In this document: in pieces, positions 1 to 8,767 of the stretch
How the letters are laid out: each line of letters opens with the position of its first letter
How positions within the stretch are numbered: position 1 is the first letter of the stretch
Assembly (NCBI GenBank): GCA_964556425.1
Contig: CAZKWC010000008.1
Location: forward strand, 1 to 64,000
Length of the DNA stretch: 64,000 nt
Reading direction: 5' to 3'
Source of the DNA: JALQUL01 sp964556425
GTDB taxonomy: Bacteria; Pseudomonadota; Gammaproteobacteria; Burkholderiales; Burkholderiaceae_C
Notes under the pieces: model-generated
What the model was told of the DNA's origin: nothing
The model's database searches: none
The model's input: only the letters and a program-made list of their open reading frames with translations
Translations under genes and position numbers: made by a program

Positions 1-827
1 GATTGGTGAACGTGCATACCAGAGCCGTTATCGCCAACCAATGGTTTTGGCATGAATGTAGCAGTTTTGCCATAGGCATTAGCTACGTTCCAGATAACGT
101 ATTTTTGCAATTGAGTCCAGTCAGCGCGCTCTACTAAAGTGCTGAAACGGGTACCGATTTCATTTTGGCCTGCGCCAGCTACTTCGTGGTGGAACACTTC
201 AACAGGAATACCAACGCCTTCAAGGATTAAAGACATTTCAGCACGCATATCTTGTGTGCTGTCAACTGGTGGAACTGGGAAATAACCGCCTTTAACTGTA
301 GGACGGTGACCACGGTTACCGCCTTCTAATTTAGCGTTGGTGTTCCAAGGTGCTTCGTATTCGTCGATTTGGAAAGAAGCGCCGCCCATTTCATTTTTCC
401 AGCGTACGCCGTCAAAAATGAAGAATTCTGGTTCTGGACCAAAATAAGCAGTGTCACCTAAGCCAGAAGACTTGAGGTAAGCTTCAGCACGTTTAGCAAT
501 AGAACGTGGGTCGCGGTCATAAGCTTTACCGTCACCTGGCTCTAAAACGTCACATGTCAAAATCAATGTGGTTTCTTCGAAGAATGGATCGATGTTGGCA
601 GTGTTTGGATCTGGCATCAACAACATGTCAGATGCTTCAATACCTTTCCAACCTGCGATTGATGAACCGTCAAATGCGTGTCCATCGCTGAATTTATCTT
701 CGTCGAAGTGAGAAACAGGCACTGTTACATGCTGCTCTTTACCACGAGTGTCAGTGAAACGAAAATCAACAAATTTGACTTCGTTTTCGCTAACCATGTT
801 CATCACGTCTGCGACCGTCTTAGCCAT
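1..827 (-). CDS. glnA: Glutamine synthetase type I, C-terminus cut off by window edge
   Basis: Makes glutamine from glutamate, ammonia and ATP; the central ammonia-assimilation enzyme, a cytoplasmic dodecamer. The first 275 residues are present, out of about 470 in the family; the rest lies outside the window. Visible hallmarks are the metal-binding PEPEFF segment (E132, E134), the [12 protein letters not shown] segment and the [11 protein letters not shown] segment at the truncated end. The start is fixed by an AAGGAG ribosome site 7 bases before the ATG at 827. The upstream region holds a sigma54-type promoter and two NtrC-type sites, so control by nitrogen status is inferred. The identity is secure from the motifs. 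Confidence 0.97.
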   Translation of the reverse strand, partial: MAKTVADVMNMVSENEVKFVDFRFTDTRGKEQHVTVPVSHFDEDKFSDGHAFDGSSIAGWKGIEASDMLLMPDPNTANIDPFFEETTLILTCDVLEPGDGKAYDRDPRSIAKRAEAYLKSSGLGDTAYFGPEPEFFIFDGVRWKNEMGGASFQIDEYEAPWNTNAKLEGGNRGHRPTVKGGYFPVPPVDSTQDMRAEMSLILEGVGIPVEVFHHEVAGAGQNEIGTRFSTLVERADWTQLQKYVIWNVANAYGKTATFMPKPLVGDNGSGMHVHQ

Positions 828-877
828 TTAGTGCTCCTTGGGAGGTGGTTAAATAAAAAAATTGATGCTTAATACTA

Positions 878-893
878 AGCAGGTTTTGTGCCA
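878..893 (-). promoter_or_regulatory. Candidate sigma54 promoter of glnA
   Basis: On the minus strand this reads TGGCACAAAACCTGCT. It matches the -24/-12 sigma54 consensus (TGGCAC, five bases, TTGCW) with the invariant GG and GC exactly 10 bases apart and one mismatch in the -12 element. It lies about 50 bases upstream of the glnA start codon. sigma54 control of glnA is well established in enteric bacteria; here it is inferred from the match. Confidence 0.75.
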
Positions 894-1188
894 AAAAAGT
901 AAATAGTTTAATAAAACATTTCTTTTTAGCTAAAAACTTAGAAAAACACTAGCAAAACCAATACATACCGTTCTACCGATGCTGTAAAAAAGAATGCTGC
1001 GCGCTTTTAAAAAATGGACATACCATTTTTGCTTTTTGAACGGCTAAATTTTGCGATTTTTGAAAGCAAAAGCCATTCATTAACAAGTTTTAACTCAACC
1101 CCGTATTGTCACCTGAAATTAATCTTGCTTGCTTAATAACAGGCTGTTTTTTAGAAAAAAAACAAAAAAACAAAAGTAACTTTGTAAG

Positions 1189-1235
1189 CGCACAGTAATA
1201 GTGCTTAATCAACAATATTGCACATAATTAGTGCA
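1189..1235 (-). promoter_or_regulatory. Two tandem NtrC-type enhancer sites upstream of glnA
   Basis: Two 17-bp dyads match the NtrC pattern TGCAC-N7-GTGCA. One at 1219-1235 is perfect (TGCACATAATTAGTGCA). One at 1189-1205 has the GCAC-N7-GTGC core (CGCACAGTAATAGTGCT). Their centres are 30 bp apart, close to three helical turns, as for paired NtrC sites in enteric glnA. They lie some 300-350 bp upstream of the candidate sigma54 promoter, a workable enhancer distance if the DNA loops. No experimental support; inference from pattern and spacing. Confidence 0.65.
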
Positions 1236-1295
1236 TTTATGATGAAGACTTAAAATTGTTGAATCGTTTTCTGTCCACAAACAGGTCGCAATAAT

Positions 1296-2201
1296 TTAAA
1301 GCTCAGTTTTGATTAAAGCTTGCGGCTCTTGAGCTGGGTTTTCAATAGTTTTAGCTTGCACATTAATGGTGCTTTCATCTTGTTTACTGGAAGTTTTTGG
1401 TGCATTTTCTTGGTTCCGCATCTCTTCGAGCGCTGTTAAACAGTAAAACGCAAACCATAAAGAAGTAAAGGCAAACACCAATGTATATAACCATATGGCC
1501 AGCGGAATCAAAAATACAAATACGGTTGCAAAAATAGCACTTGAAAACCAAACCATGCTAGGGGCAGCGCTTAAATAACCAGCCAAAATACCGATTACTA
1601 AAAGTGGTCCACGATGGGTTTTAACCAGTAGTTTTCTTTCTTGTTGAGTGGCATGCAAAGATAAGGCATCAAAGGTCATGACTTTATAGGTCAGCCAGCC
1701 CCAAATTAAAGGCGGAACCAACATCGCTACTGGCGGAAATAACCAAAATGGCAATGATATTAGCAATAACAAAATAGCAATACAGGCCACGCCGAACGAA
1801 TAAAAGGCCGACTGCACCCAGCTCGTATTGTTTTTAATTGCCAAATCTTTGAATCTACTTTTACTTATGATTTGTAAAATCGCAGGGGTAATAAAAATGG
1901 CTACCCCCATTAAACAAGCCAAAATAATGACAGGAGTGGCTAATAAAATCACCAAAATGGGGACTAAAAACACCTTCACTTTAGCCAAACCCACCGACTC
2001 CAACCAAGTCCATAGGCTTTGCGCCAAAGACCAGGAATCTAAAAAACCTGACACCAAGGCCTGTGCTGGATCCCATGCCCAGACTCCTAAAGCGACAAAT
2101 CCTGCAGCCAAAATTGCTATCGGTATAAGCGATAAAAGAATAATTTTAGGATGCACACAATAAGCTGCGGCACGCCAAAATGAACTGAGCATTAATTTCA
2201 T
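1296..2201 (-). CDS. EI24/CysZ-like membrane protein
   Basis: Predicted inner-membrane protein of 301 residues with several hydrophobic helices: roughly residues 20-43, 74-105, 130-160, 200-225 and 228-260. The arrangement, with a long re-entrant double hydrophobic stretch in the first half, is that of the EI24 domain family, which includes the sulfate transporter CysZ. The C-terminal 35 residues are hydrophilic. It lies upstream of glnA on the same strand, a neighbourhood I know from Burkholderiales. The substrate is unknown and CysZ function should not be assumed. The start at 2201 has only a weak GGAAA ribosome site. Confidence 0.75.
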   Translation of the reverse strand: MKLMLSSFWRAAAYCVHPKIILLSLIPIAILAAGFVALGVWAWDPAQALVSGFLDSWSLAQSLWTWLESVGLAKVKVFLVPILVILLATPVIILACLMGVAIFITPAILQIISKSRFKDLAIKNNTSWVQSAFYSFGVACIAILLLLISLPFWLFPPVAMLVPPLIWGWLTYKVMTFDALSLHATQQERKLLVKTHRGPLLVIGILAGYLSAAPSMVWFSSAIFATVFVFLIPLAIWLYTLVFAFTSLWFAFYCLTALEEMRNQENAPKTSSKQDESTINVQAKTIENPAQEPQALIKTEL

Positions 2202-2252
2202 TTATTTTCCAAAATAGATTGATGAGTACAAAACTCATTGATAAAAGCTCAT

Positions 2253-2996
2253 TTACTTTTGCATTAAGAGAGTTAAGTCGGCCTGACTTAACCAACGCCA
2301 TTGACCTGGGGCTAGGTCAGCTGGTAACTCAAGGCCACCAATTTTGGCTCTATGCAAACCTTCCACTCGGTTGCTCACTGCAGCTACCATGCGCTTGACC
2401 TGATGATATTTACCCTCGGTTAAAACCAATTCCAATAAATTGGGAGATAAGATTTGGCATGATGATGCCTTCACTGGTTTGGGGTCGTCGTCTAAGACTA
2501 CTCCACTTAACAACTTATCAATTTGTTTTTGATCAAGAGGGTGCTTAACTGTTGCATGATACACCTTTGGTAGATGTGTTTTGGGCGAACTCATTTTGTG
2601 AATAAATTTACCGTCATCACTAAGTAATAATAAACCTGTGGTGTCTTGATCGAGGCGGCCTACTGCTTGCACACCATCTACTGCGCCTTTTTGTGGACGT
2701 TGCCTTAAGGGTGGGGGCAATAAACTATAAATGCTTGGGTACACCGATGGTTTTTGTGAGCATTCCACATTCATGGGTTTATTGAGCATGATGTAGGCTT
2801 TGGCATGAAAAGGCCAACGTTTGCCCTGAACATCTAGCTCTAGGCCCTCTGTTTTAAACTCCTGAAATGCATCTAGGCATTTTTCGCCTGTGGTTTGGCC
2901 GTTTTCGTAAACCGTTACCCAACCTTGTTGTACTAAACCAGCACAGACTCTGCGGGTCCCAAAACCCTGACAATAAAGTATTTCTTGTAATTCCAT
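2253..2996 (-). CDS. rsuA: 16S rRNA pseudouridine synthase of the RsuA family
   Basis: Converts a uridine of the small-subunit rRNA (U516 in E. coli) to pseudouridine. The protein has a short N-terminal S4-like region (about residues 1-60), then the catalytic domain with GRLDQDTTGLLLLSDDG, where D116 is the expected catalytic aspartate. A C-terminal GKYHQVKRM segment is also typical of the RsuA/RluB/E/F branch. The length of 247 residues fits (E. coli RsuA is 231). It is divergent from trpB across a 441-base gap. The exact rRNA target within this branch is inferred; RluE-like specificity is the main alternative. Confidence 0.87.
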   Translation of the reverse strand: MELQEILYCQGFGTRRVCAGLVQQGWVTVYENGQTTGEKCLDAFQEFKTEGLELDVQGKRWPFHAKAYIMLNKPMNVECSQKPSVYPSIYSLLPPPLRQRPQKGAVDGVQAVGRLDQDTTGLLLLSDDGKFIHKMSSPKTHLPKVYHATVKHPLDQKQIDKLLSGVVLDDDPKPVKASSCQILSPNLLELVLTEGKYHQVKRMVAAVSNRVEGLHRAKIGGLELPADLAPGQWRWLSQADLTLLMQK

Positions 2997-3437
2997 TTTT
3001 ATTCAATCTTAAAGGATTATGGAAGTTTAATTTGGCTATTGCACAATCTGGCTTTTGTCGTGCTAAAATTTTCAGCAATTGCAGTGTTTTTTGAATATTG
3101 TATTTTAAAATTCACTTTTTGATTATTTCCCTTTCCTGCTTTAACGCATTTATCAAGTGATTACAGCCTGCTCTAAACGCCAACTCTCTGCCCGCTTTGT
3201 CTGGTGGACGCAGATTTGCAAAGACGATCGAAGCTGAGCTATTTAGCTAGGCATGTACTTGCTCGCCCGCTTTTCACCTTTCTTTTTAAAGTCAACCAGC
3301 ACTTTTATTAGAATCGTTTAAAGCCAATGTTTAAACGCTTGCAGTCATCCTCAGCCTAGCCTACTCCTATTCCCATTCCTGTTTTCTAAATTTTCGATTT
3401 TTTCGAAATTTTCTTCATTCTTTTTATTTTATTTATT
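2997..3437. other. Intergenic region between rsuA and trpB
   Basis: 441 bases between divergent genes, no credible ORF. The right end (about 3380-3437) is a long pyrimidine-rich tract on the plus strand running up to the trpB start codon, with no purine-rich ribosome site. Both promoters must lie here, but I could not assign -35/-10 boxes with confidence. No trp leader peptide with tandem Trp codons was seen. Confidence 0.5.
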
Positions 3438-4685
3438 ATGAGTCAATATCAACAACCCGATGCTTCAGGCCACTTTGGTCAATATGGTGGTAGTTTTATT
3501 AGCGAAACTTTAACTCATGCCATTAGCGAGTTAAAAGACGCTTATGCAAAATACCAAAATGACCCAGAATTTATTGCTGAATTCAAATATGAATTAGCGC
3601 ATTTTGTAGGTCGCCCTTCCCCTGTTTACCATGCAGCTCGCATGAGCAAAGAACAAGGCGGTGCGCAAATCTATTTAAAACGCGAAGATTTAAATCATAC
3701 TGGCGCCCACAAAATCAATAATGTGATTGGTCAAGCCATGTTGGCAAAACGTATGGGTAAACCACGCGTCATTGCAGAGACAGGCGCAGGTCAGCATGGT
3801 GTTGCCACTGCTACTATTTGTGCCCGCTATGGTTTAGAGTGTGTGGTGTATATGGGTAGCGAAGACGTCAAACGTCAAAGTCCTAATGTGTACCGTATGC
3901 ATTTATTGGGAGCTAAAGTAATACCAGTCGAGTCGGGTAGCAAAACTTTAAAAGACGCCTTAAATGAAGCTATGCGTGACTGGGTAACCAACGTTGAAAA
4001 CACTTTTTATATTATTGGTACGGTGGCGGGCCCTCACCCTTACCCCATGATGGTACGCGATTTCCAAAGCATTATTGGCCAAGAGTGTTTAACTCAAATG
4101 CCTCATCACACTGGTGGCAAACAACCCGATGCAGTAGTAGCTTGTGTGGGTGGTGGCAGTAATGCAATGGGTATTTTTTACCCTTATATTGATCATCAAA
4201 ACACCCGCTTAATTGGTGTAGAAGCCGCTGGCGAAGGCCTTGATACAGAGCGTCATTCTGCGTCCTTACAAAAAGGTAGCCCTGGCGTTTTACATGGCAA
4301 CCGTACTTATATTTTGCAAGATGCCAATGGCCAAATCACAGAAACCCACTCTGTCAGTGCTGGCCTTGATTACCCTGGTGTTGGCCCAGAACATGCTTGG
4401 TTAAAAGACACAGGCCGCGCCGAATATGTAGGCGTCACCGATAAAGAAGCCCTAGAAGCCTTCCATTATTTATGTCGCATTGAAGGTATTATTCCTGCAC
4501 TGGAATCTAGCCATGCAGTCGCGTACGCCATGAAATTGGCTAAAACTATGCGCCCTGATCAAAATATTTTAGTCAACTTATCGGGCCGTGGCGATAAAGA
4601 CATTGGTACAGTAGCCGACTTAAGCGGTGCTGATTTTTATTGCCGTCCTAGCTGCCGTGGACAATCTGTGAAAGGAGGCCTGTAA
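3438..4685 (+). CDS. trpB: Tryptophan synthase beta chain
   Basis: Joins indole and serine to make tryptophan, as the PLP-dependent beta subunit of the alpha2-beta2 tryptophan synthase complex. The PLP lysine is K92 in the HKINN motif. The GGGSNAMG phosphate-binding loop and [11 protein letters not shown] are also present. At 415 residues it is slightly longer than the usual 395-400. The ATG is preceded by a U/C-rich tract without a Shine-Dalgarno sequence. The stop and the trpA start share a base (TAATG), so the two are translationally coupled. trpF, accD and folC, often adjacent in betaproteobacteria, are absent here. Confidence 0.97.
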   Translation: MSQYQQPDASGHFGQYGGSFISETLTHAISELKDAYAKYQNDPEFIAEFKYELAHFVGRPSPVYHAARMSKEQGGAQIYLKREDLNHTGAHKINNVIGQAMLAKRMGKPRVIAETGAGQHGVATATICARYGLECVVYMGSEDVKRQSPNVYRMHLLGAKVIPVESGSKTLKDALNEAMRDWVTNVENTFYIIGTVAGPHPYPMMVRDFQSIIGQECLTQMPHHTGGKQPDAVVACVGGGSNAMGIFYPYIDHQNTRLIGVEAAGEGLDTERHSASLQKGSPGVLHGNRTYILQDANGQITETHSVSAGLDYPGVGPEHAWLKDTGRAEYVGVTDKEALEAFHYLCRIEGIIPALESSHAVAYAMKLAKTMRPDQNILVNLSGRGDKDIGTVADLSGADFYCRPSCRGQSVKGGL

Positions 4686-5494
4686 TGAGCCGTATTGCCG
4701 CTACTTTTAAATCTCTTGCTGAACAAAATCGTAAAGCTTTAATTCCTTATGTGACAGCGGGTTTTCCGTTTGTCGATATGAGTGCTGAAATCATGCATGG
4801 CATGGTAGAAGCTGGTGCCAACGTCATTGAATTAGGTGTACCCTTTTCTGACCCCATGGCCGACGGCCCTGTCATTCAAAAAGCAGGTGAAAAAGCCTTA
4901 GCCATGGGCGTGGGTACTGCCCAAGTGATTGCCATGGTAAAAGAGTTTCGTTTAAAAGATAACACCACACCAGTCGTGTTAATGGGTTATGCCAACCCAG
5001 TAGAACGTTATGACCAAAGTCACGGCAAAGATGCATTTGTAAAAGACAGTGCTGCCGCTGGTGTAGATGGCGTGTTAATTGTCGATTACCCACCTGAAGA
5101 ATGCGTTGAGTTTGCTGCTACGCTAAAAGCTAACAACATGGATTTAATCTTTTTGTTGGCCCCTACTAGTACCGATGAACGCATGGCACAAGTAGCCAAA
5201 ATTGCCACTGGTTATGTGTATTATGTTTCACTAAAAGGAGTGACTGGTGCTGGTACTTTAGATACCGACGCAGTCAGCGCCATGTTACCTAAAATTAGAA
5301 AACATGTGCATATTCCAGTAGGTGTGGGCTTTGGTATTCGTGACGGCGCTAGCGCTAGAGCGGTGGGTGCAGTAGCTGATGCGGTGGTAATTGGTAGCCG
5401 ACTCATTCAGTTAATCGAAAACGAAAGCCGTGACAATGTAGTAGCAGTAGCCAAGGAGTTTATTGCTTCTGTACGTACTGCCCTAGATGCTTAA
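4685..5494 (+). CDS. trpA: Tryptophan synthase alpha chain
   Basis: Cleaves indole-3-glycerol phosphate to indole and glyceraldehyde-3-phosphate and channels indole to TrpB. The catalytic residues E49 ([11 protein letters not shown]) and D60 (PMADGP) fall at the classical enterobacterial positions. The phosphate-binding VGFGIRDG loop is near residue 215. Length 269 residues is normal. A strong AAAGGAGG site inside the end of trpB precedes the start. Its stop codon overlaps the stop of the convergent oxyR by a few bases, so no separate terminator fits between them. Confidence 0.97.
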   Translation: MSRIAATFKSLAEQNRKALIPYVTAGFPFVDMSAEIMHGMVEAGANVIELGVPFSDPMADGPVIQKAGEKALAMGVGTAQVIAMVKEFRLKDNTTPVVLMGYANPVERYDQSHGKDAFVKDSAAAGVDGVLIVDYPPEECVEFAATLKANNMDLIFLLAPTSTDERMAQVAKIATGYVYYVSLKGVTGAGTLDTDAVSAMLPKIRKHVHIPVGVGFGIRDGASARAVGAVADAVVIGSRLIQLIENESRDNVVAVAKEFIASVRTALDA

Positions 5495-6414
5495 AGCTTG
5501 TAATGATGTTGAATGAGTTGTGCTAACTCTTCAAACTCCTGAAGTTTTGCACTGCTTGCCCGGGTAGCTAAGGCAATGGTCCGTTTGGTAGATGGACCAT
5601 TGCTATTTTTACCCTTTGTTTTGGCTACAGTTTGTGCAATAAGGCTGGTGTTATTAAGTAAACCACTTTTAACAGCCATTTCTGGAATAAAAGCCCAGCC
5701 CATTTCTGACTCGACCATTTGCACCAAAGTTAATAGACTGCTGGCTTCAATTTCTTGGTGGGTTTGTTGCTTGGCATGGCAAGCTGCAAGGCTATGTTGC
5801 CTTAAACAATGACCCTCTTCTAAGACTAATAATTGCTGCTCTTTACCCACTATATTGCTGGGCAATTGCTCTTGAAAGCCTGCTAAATTTTTAGAAGCAA
5901 TCCACCATAATTCATCATCAAATAACTCTATTATTTTTAAATTTTTTGCTTCATAAGGCAAAGCAAATAAAACAAAATCTAATTCATGGGCATGCAATTG
6001 ATTGAGTAAATCTGCACTGGTGTCTTCTTTAAGTGCCAGTTTTAAGTGGGGGTATTGCGCCCTTAATATGGGCATTATTTCGGGTAATACAAAGGGTGCG
6101 ATGGTAGGAATTACGCCCATTTTAAGAGTTCCGTGCATGGGTTTACTTGACTGATTAGCCCAGTCCATCATATCTTTGGCTTGCTCCATTAACAATTTTG
6201 ATCTGCTCACGACTTCTTTACCTACTGCTGTAAGCGCCACATTTTGTTTATCGCGCTCTACCAATGCCACTCCCATTAAAGTTTCTAGCTCTTTTAAACC
6301 TGCACTAAGCGTCGACTGGCCTACAAAACAAGCCTCTGCTGCCTTGGTAAAGTGCAAAGTATCTGACAAGGCAATTAAATATTGAAGTTGCCTAAAAGTG
6401 GGTAATGCGGCCAT
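5491..6414 (-). CDS. oxyR: OxyR-type LysR-family peroxide regulator
   Basis: LysR-family transcription factor: N-terminal winged helix (about residues 5-65, [23 protein letters not shown]) and a substrate-type sensor domain. The sensor carries the OxyR signature [14 protein letters not shown], with C203 and C212 nine residues apart, exactly as C199/C208 of E. coli OxyR, so peroxide sensing by disulfide formation is expected. A longer reading to 6453 exists, but the AAGGAG site supports the ATG at 6414 (307 residues). It is divergent from rubrerythrin across about 150 bases, which suggests it controls that module. The OxyR call rests on the cysteine pair and surrounding sequence. Confidence 0.9.
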   Translation of the reverse strand: MAALPTFRQLQYLIALSDTLHFTKAAEACFVGQSTLSAGLKELETLMGVALVERDKQNVALTAVGKEVVSRSKLLMEQAKDMMDWANQSSKPMHGTLKMGVIPTIAPFVLPEIMPILRAQYPHLKLALKEDTSADLLNQLHAHELDFVLFALPYEAKNLKIIELFDDELWWIASKNLAGFQEQLPSNIVGKEQQLLVLEEGHCLRQHSLAACHAKQQTHQEIEASSLLTLVQMVESEMGWAFIPEMAVKSGLLNNTSLIAQTVAKTKGKNSNGPSTKRTIALATRASSAKLQEFEELAQLIQHHYKL

Positions 6415-6481
6415 TTTTTCTCCTTTATCGAAAAAATCGATTAATTTTATCAAAATTATTAACTGGACTGATTATAAACAA

Positions 6482-6499
6482 AGGTTCACAATCGAACCT
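6482..6499. promoter_or_regulatory. Inverted repeat in the oxyR-rubrerythrin promoter region
   Basis: AGGTTC-acaatc-GAACCT, perfect 6-bp arms around a 6-bp spacer, sits midway between the divergent oxyR and rubrerythrin starts. It does not match the four-part ATAG/CTAT OxyR consensus of E. coli, so assignment to OxyR is a guess. It could equally be the site of another regulator. Confidence 0.35.
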
Positions 6500-6568
6500 A
6501 TGGATGCAGCAAACACTGCAAAAAAACACAACCGAGTTAATTGTTATTGCACTTAAAGGAAATTTATT

Positions 6569-7042
6569 ATGAAACGCCCAGAAATCAAAACCTACCAAAA
6601 TCTTGAAGCTGCTTTTGCAGGTGAGTCTATGGCTCATGCCAAATATCGTTATTTTGCTAAATTGGCTCGTGCAGCTGGTGATGAAGTCACAGCTAAGGCC
6701 TTTGAAGAAACTGCTGATCAAGAAATCATGCATGCTTTTGGCCATTTGGATTTGCTCTACCCAGCAGCCGAAATGACCCCAGCCAAAGCATTACAAATTG
6801 CAATTGAGGGTGAAACGTATGAATACTCTGAAATGTATCCAGGTTTCAAGAAAACAGCGATTGAAGAAGGTAATGCAGCGGCAGTTGCCGAAATTGATGA
6901 ACAAATTGAAGAGTCTAAAGTACATGCTGCACAATTTGCTGCTGTTTTAGAGAAAGCTGCCAAAAGATTTAATGCTTTAGCTAAGGTTGAAGAGCGTCAT
7001 GCCAACCATTATCAGCAAGTTTTGAATAAAATCACGGCTTAA
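6569..7042 (+). CDS. Rubrerythrin diiron peroxidase lacking its rubredoxin domain
   Basis: Reduces hydrogen peroxide at a diiron site in a four-helix bundle. The ligand pattern is visible: E19, E52 with H55 (EIMH), E83 and E86 (EGETYEYSEMYPGF), and E116 with H120. Classical rubrerythrin (about 190 residues) ends in a rubredoxin domain with CxxC pairs. This 157-residue protein has none, and instead a separate rubredoxin gene follows 56 bases downstream. A TAAAGGA site precedes the ATG. Rubrerythrins are typical of anaerobes and microaerophiles; placement beside oxyR argues for a peroxide-defence role. Electron donor inferred to be the downstream rubredoxin. Confidence 0.93.
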   Translation: MKRPEIKTYQNLEAAFAGESMAHAKYRYFAKLARAAGDEVTAKAFEETADQEIMHAFGHLDLLYPAAEMTPAKALQIAIEGETYEYSEMYPGFKKTAIEEGNAAAVAEIDEQIEESKVHAAQFAAVLEKAAKRFNALAKVEERHANHYQQVLNKITA

Positions 7043-7098
7043 GCGTTTTGATCTAATTAATTCATATCATCGTTAATTTAAATAGTTTGGAGAAAAAA

Positions 7099-7263
7099 AT
7101 GAAAGTTTGGCAATGTGTAGTTTGTGCTTATGTGTATAACGAAGCAGTGGGCATTCCTGAAGATGGCATTGCAGCTGGTACTGCTTGGGCTGATGTTCCT
7201 GCTACTTGGACTTGTCCTGATTGTGGTGTGGGTAAAGAAGATTTTGAAATGGTTGAAATTTAA
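7099..7263 (+). CDS. Rubredoxin
   Basis: One-iron electron carrier of 54 residues; the iron is held by C6-V-V-C9 and C39-P-D-C42. The typical YNEAVG..EDGIAAGTAWADVPATWTCPDCG framework is complete. It lies between the truncated rubrerythrin and a rubredoxin reductase, so it most likely carries electrons from the reductase to rubrerythrin. A GGAG ribosome site lies 7 bases before the ATG. The gene is short, and a longer reading in another frame over the same bases (7124-7318) is spurious. Confidence 0.96.
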   Translation: MKVWQCVVCAYVYNEAVGIPEDGIAAGTAWADVPATWTCPDCGVGKEDFEMVEI

Positions 7264-7290
7264 TAAGACTACTTCAAGCAGTGTGTTATG

Positions 7291-7372
7291 CAGGCAAGCT
7301 ACCTGTTTAACTGACTAATAATGATTTTGAAATTTTAAAAATCATTACTAAGGCAAAAAGCCCGGTAGCTTA
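7291..7372 (+). other. Possible structured RNA element after the rubredoxin gene
   Basis: AAGCTACC (7296-7303) pairs with GGTAGCTT (7364-7371). Between them lies a perfect 10-bp hairpin, TAATGATTTT (7319-7328) with AAAATCATTA (7338-7347), and a small GGC-aaaaa-GCC loop. The nested arms could fold as a multi-branch RNA. I do not recognise a known RNA family. Confidence 0.3.
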
Positions 7373-7405
7373 ATTTCTAATAACCCAAGCTTTTTTTACC
7401 TTTTT

Positions 7406-7453
7406 AAAAAACCACTGCCAGCGCCTTTTTTAAATGCTAGCCGTGGTTTTTTT
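7406..7453 (+). terminator. Terminator-like hairpin after the rubrerythrin-rubredoxin pair
   Basis: AAAAAACCAC (7406-7415) pairs with GTGGTTTTTT (7443-7452), and the run of T continues to 7453. The loop is long (27 bases) but can fold further. It lies just before the rubredoxin reductase start, so read-through may link the genes. Confidence 0.55.
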
Positions 7454-7479
7454 ATTGTTTATTTTTTCTTTGAAAGTAT

Positions 7480-8688
7480 ATGTCCATCATGTCAAATGAA
7501 TCTGCCCAATCAACTCCCTCAGAGGCTGCTTCTTTAAGCGCTGCACCCATTGTTATTATTGGGAGTGGCTTGGCAGCATTCACGGTAGCCAAAGAAGTTC
7601 GCAAATTAGCCCCACAACAAGCTGTTACTTTAATCACCCGTGAGCAAGGCTTTTTTTATGCCAAACCAGGATTAAGTAATGCTTTTGGTGCGGGTAAAAA
7701 CCCTGCACAATTAATTGGCTCTGAGCAAGAAAAGATGGCTAGTCAATTTAATTTGCAAATTTTGGCTCACACTGATGTGACAAAAATTGACGCAGCACAA
7801 AAAACCATTGAAACCAGTCAGGGTAGTATTAGTTATAGCCAACTCGTTTTAGCCTTGGGAGCTGACCCTATTCGTTTACCCATAGAGGGAAATGCGGCAG
7901 ATCAAATTTTGTCCATTAATGATTGGCAAGATTACGCTGATTTTAGACAAGCACTAGAGGGTAAAAAACGCGTAGCCATTATGGGGGCAGGTTTAATTGG
8001 CTGTGAGTTTGCCAATGATTTGGCCTTAGCGGCTTATGAAGTAGATGTGATTGACCCTTCTGCGCAAGCCTTGGGCAGATTATTACCGCCAGTTGCTGGA
8101 CACAAATTGCAAACAGCCTTGGCCAATGTGGGAGTGAAATGGCATTTTGGAAAAAGTGTGCAGTCAGTCAACCGTTTAGCTAGTGGAAGTTTGGAGTTAG
8201 GTTTGTCGGATGGTACTCAATTAAGCACTGATTTATTGCTCTCGGCAGTCGGTTTAAAACCCCGTACTGCATTGGCTGCAGCCAGTGGCATTACGGTAAA
8301 TAGAGGCATTGTAGTGAACCGCCATTTGCAAACTAATTTACCGCATATTTTTGCTTTAGGCGACTGCGCCGAGGTTGACGGTTTAGTTTTACCTTATGTA
8401 ATGCCAATTATGAATGCTGCCCGTGCTTTAGCCCCCACTTTGTTAGGCCAACCTACCGCTGTTAATTACCCCGCCATGCCAGTGGGTGTTAAAACCCCTG
8501 CTTTACCTGTAGTAGTGTCACCACCAGCAACTGGCCAAACAGGCCAGTGGATAGAAACCGAAACAACCGATGGGGTTGAGGCTTTGTTTAAAGATGAGGA
8601 TGGCAATTTAAAAGGCTTTGCATTGTTAGGAACTGCAACTAGTCAAAAAGCGGCACTTACTAAGTTGTTGCCACCACTATTGGCTTAA
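7480..8688 (+). CDS. FAD-dependent NAD(P)H:rubredoxin reductase
   Basis: Flavoprotein of 402 residues with two dinucleotide-binding folds: GSGLAAFTVAKE near residue 28 (FAD) and GAGLIGCEFANDLA near residue 168 (NAD(P)H). The ATG/FALGDCAE-type FAD motif is near residue 290. Length and layout resemble the rubredoxin reductases of Pseudomonas (RubB/AlkT type). Position directly after rubredoxin supports that substrate. It would complete an electron path NAD(P)H to rubredoxin to rubrerythrin to peroxide. The start is uncertain: two ATGs (7480, 7489), neither with a good ribosome site. A reductase for another small iron-sulfur protein is possible. Confidence 0.87.
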   Translation: MSIMSNESAQSTPSEAASLSAAPIVIIGSGLAAFTVAKEVRKLAPQQAVTLITREQGFFYAKPGLSNAFGAGKNPAQLIGSEQEKMASQFNLQILAHTDVTKIDAAQKTIETSQGSISYSQLVLALGADPIRLPIEGNAADQILSINDWQDYADFRQALEGKKRVAIMGAGLIGCEFANDLALAAYEVDVIDPSAQALGRLLPPVAGHKLQTALANVGVKWHFGKSVQSVNRLASGSLELGLSDGTQLSTDLLLSAVGLKPRTALAAASGITVNRGIVVNRHLQTNLPHIFALGDCAEVDGLVLPYVMPIMNAARALAPTLLGQPTAVNYPAMPVGVKTPALPVVVSPPATGQTGQWIETETTDGVEALFKDEDGNLKGFALLGTATSQKAALTKLLPPLLA

Positions 8689-8730
8689 ATTGAGGATAAA
8701 GTAGGGGCAAAAAGTAAGAGCCCCCTCTAA

Positions 8731-8750
8731 CTCCCCTTTGGCAGGGGGAG
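8731..8750. terminator. GC-rich hairpin between convergent genes
   Basis: CTCCCC-tttggcag-GGGGAG sits between the rubredoxin reductase and parC stop codons. It has no T tract. An alternative pairing uses the nearby AGGGGC (8703-8708) with GCCCCCT. It may act as a bidirectional stop or be a REP-like repeat unit; I found no second copy in the window. Confidence 0.4.
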
Positions 8751-8767
8751 AACCAAGCAACAGCTGT

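Larger units (their letters stand above)
828..1295. other. Intergenic control region of glnA
   Basis: This stretch has no credible gene. It is AT-rich and separates the EI24 gene from glnA, both on the minus strand. Apart from the sigma54-type promoter and the two NtrC-type sites described separately, I see only A/T tracts. No clear terminator for the EI24 gene was found. Confidence 0.6.

Noticed and set aside
7124..7318. 64-codon ORF overlapping rubredoxin
   Set aside because: Shadow frame of the rubredoxin gene, whose two CxxC motifs are unmistakable.
8701..8750. CRISPR or dispersed repeat suggested by the C/G-rich runs
   Set aside because: Only one copy of the hairpin was found in the window and there are no regular spacers.
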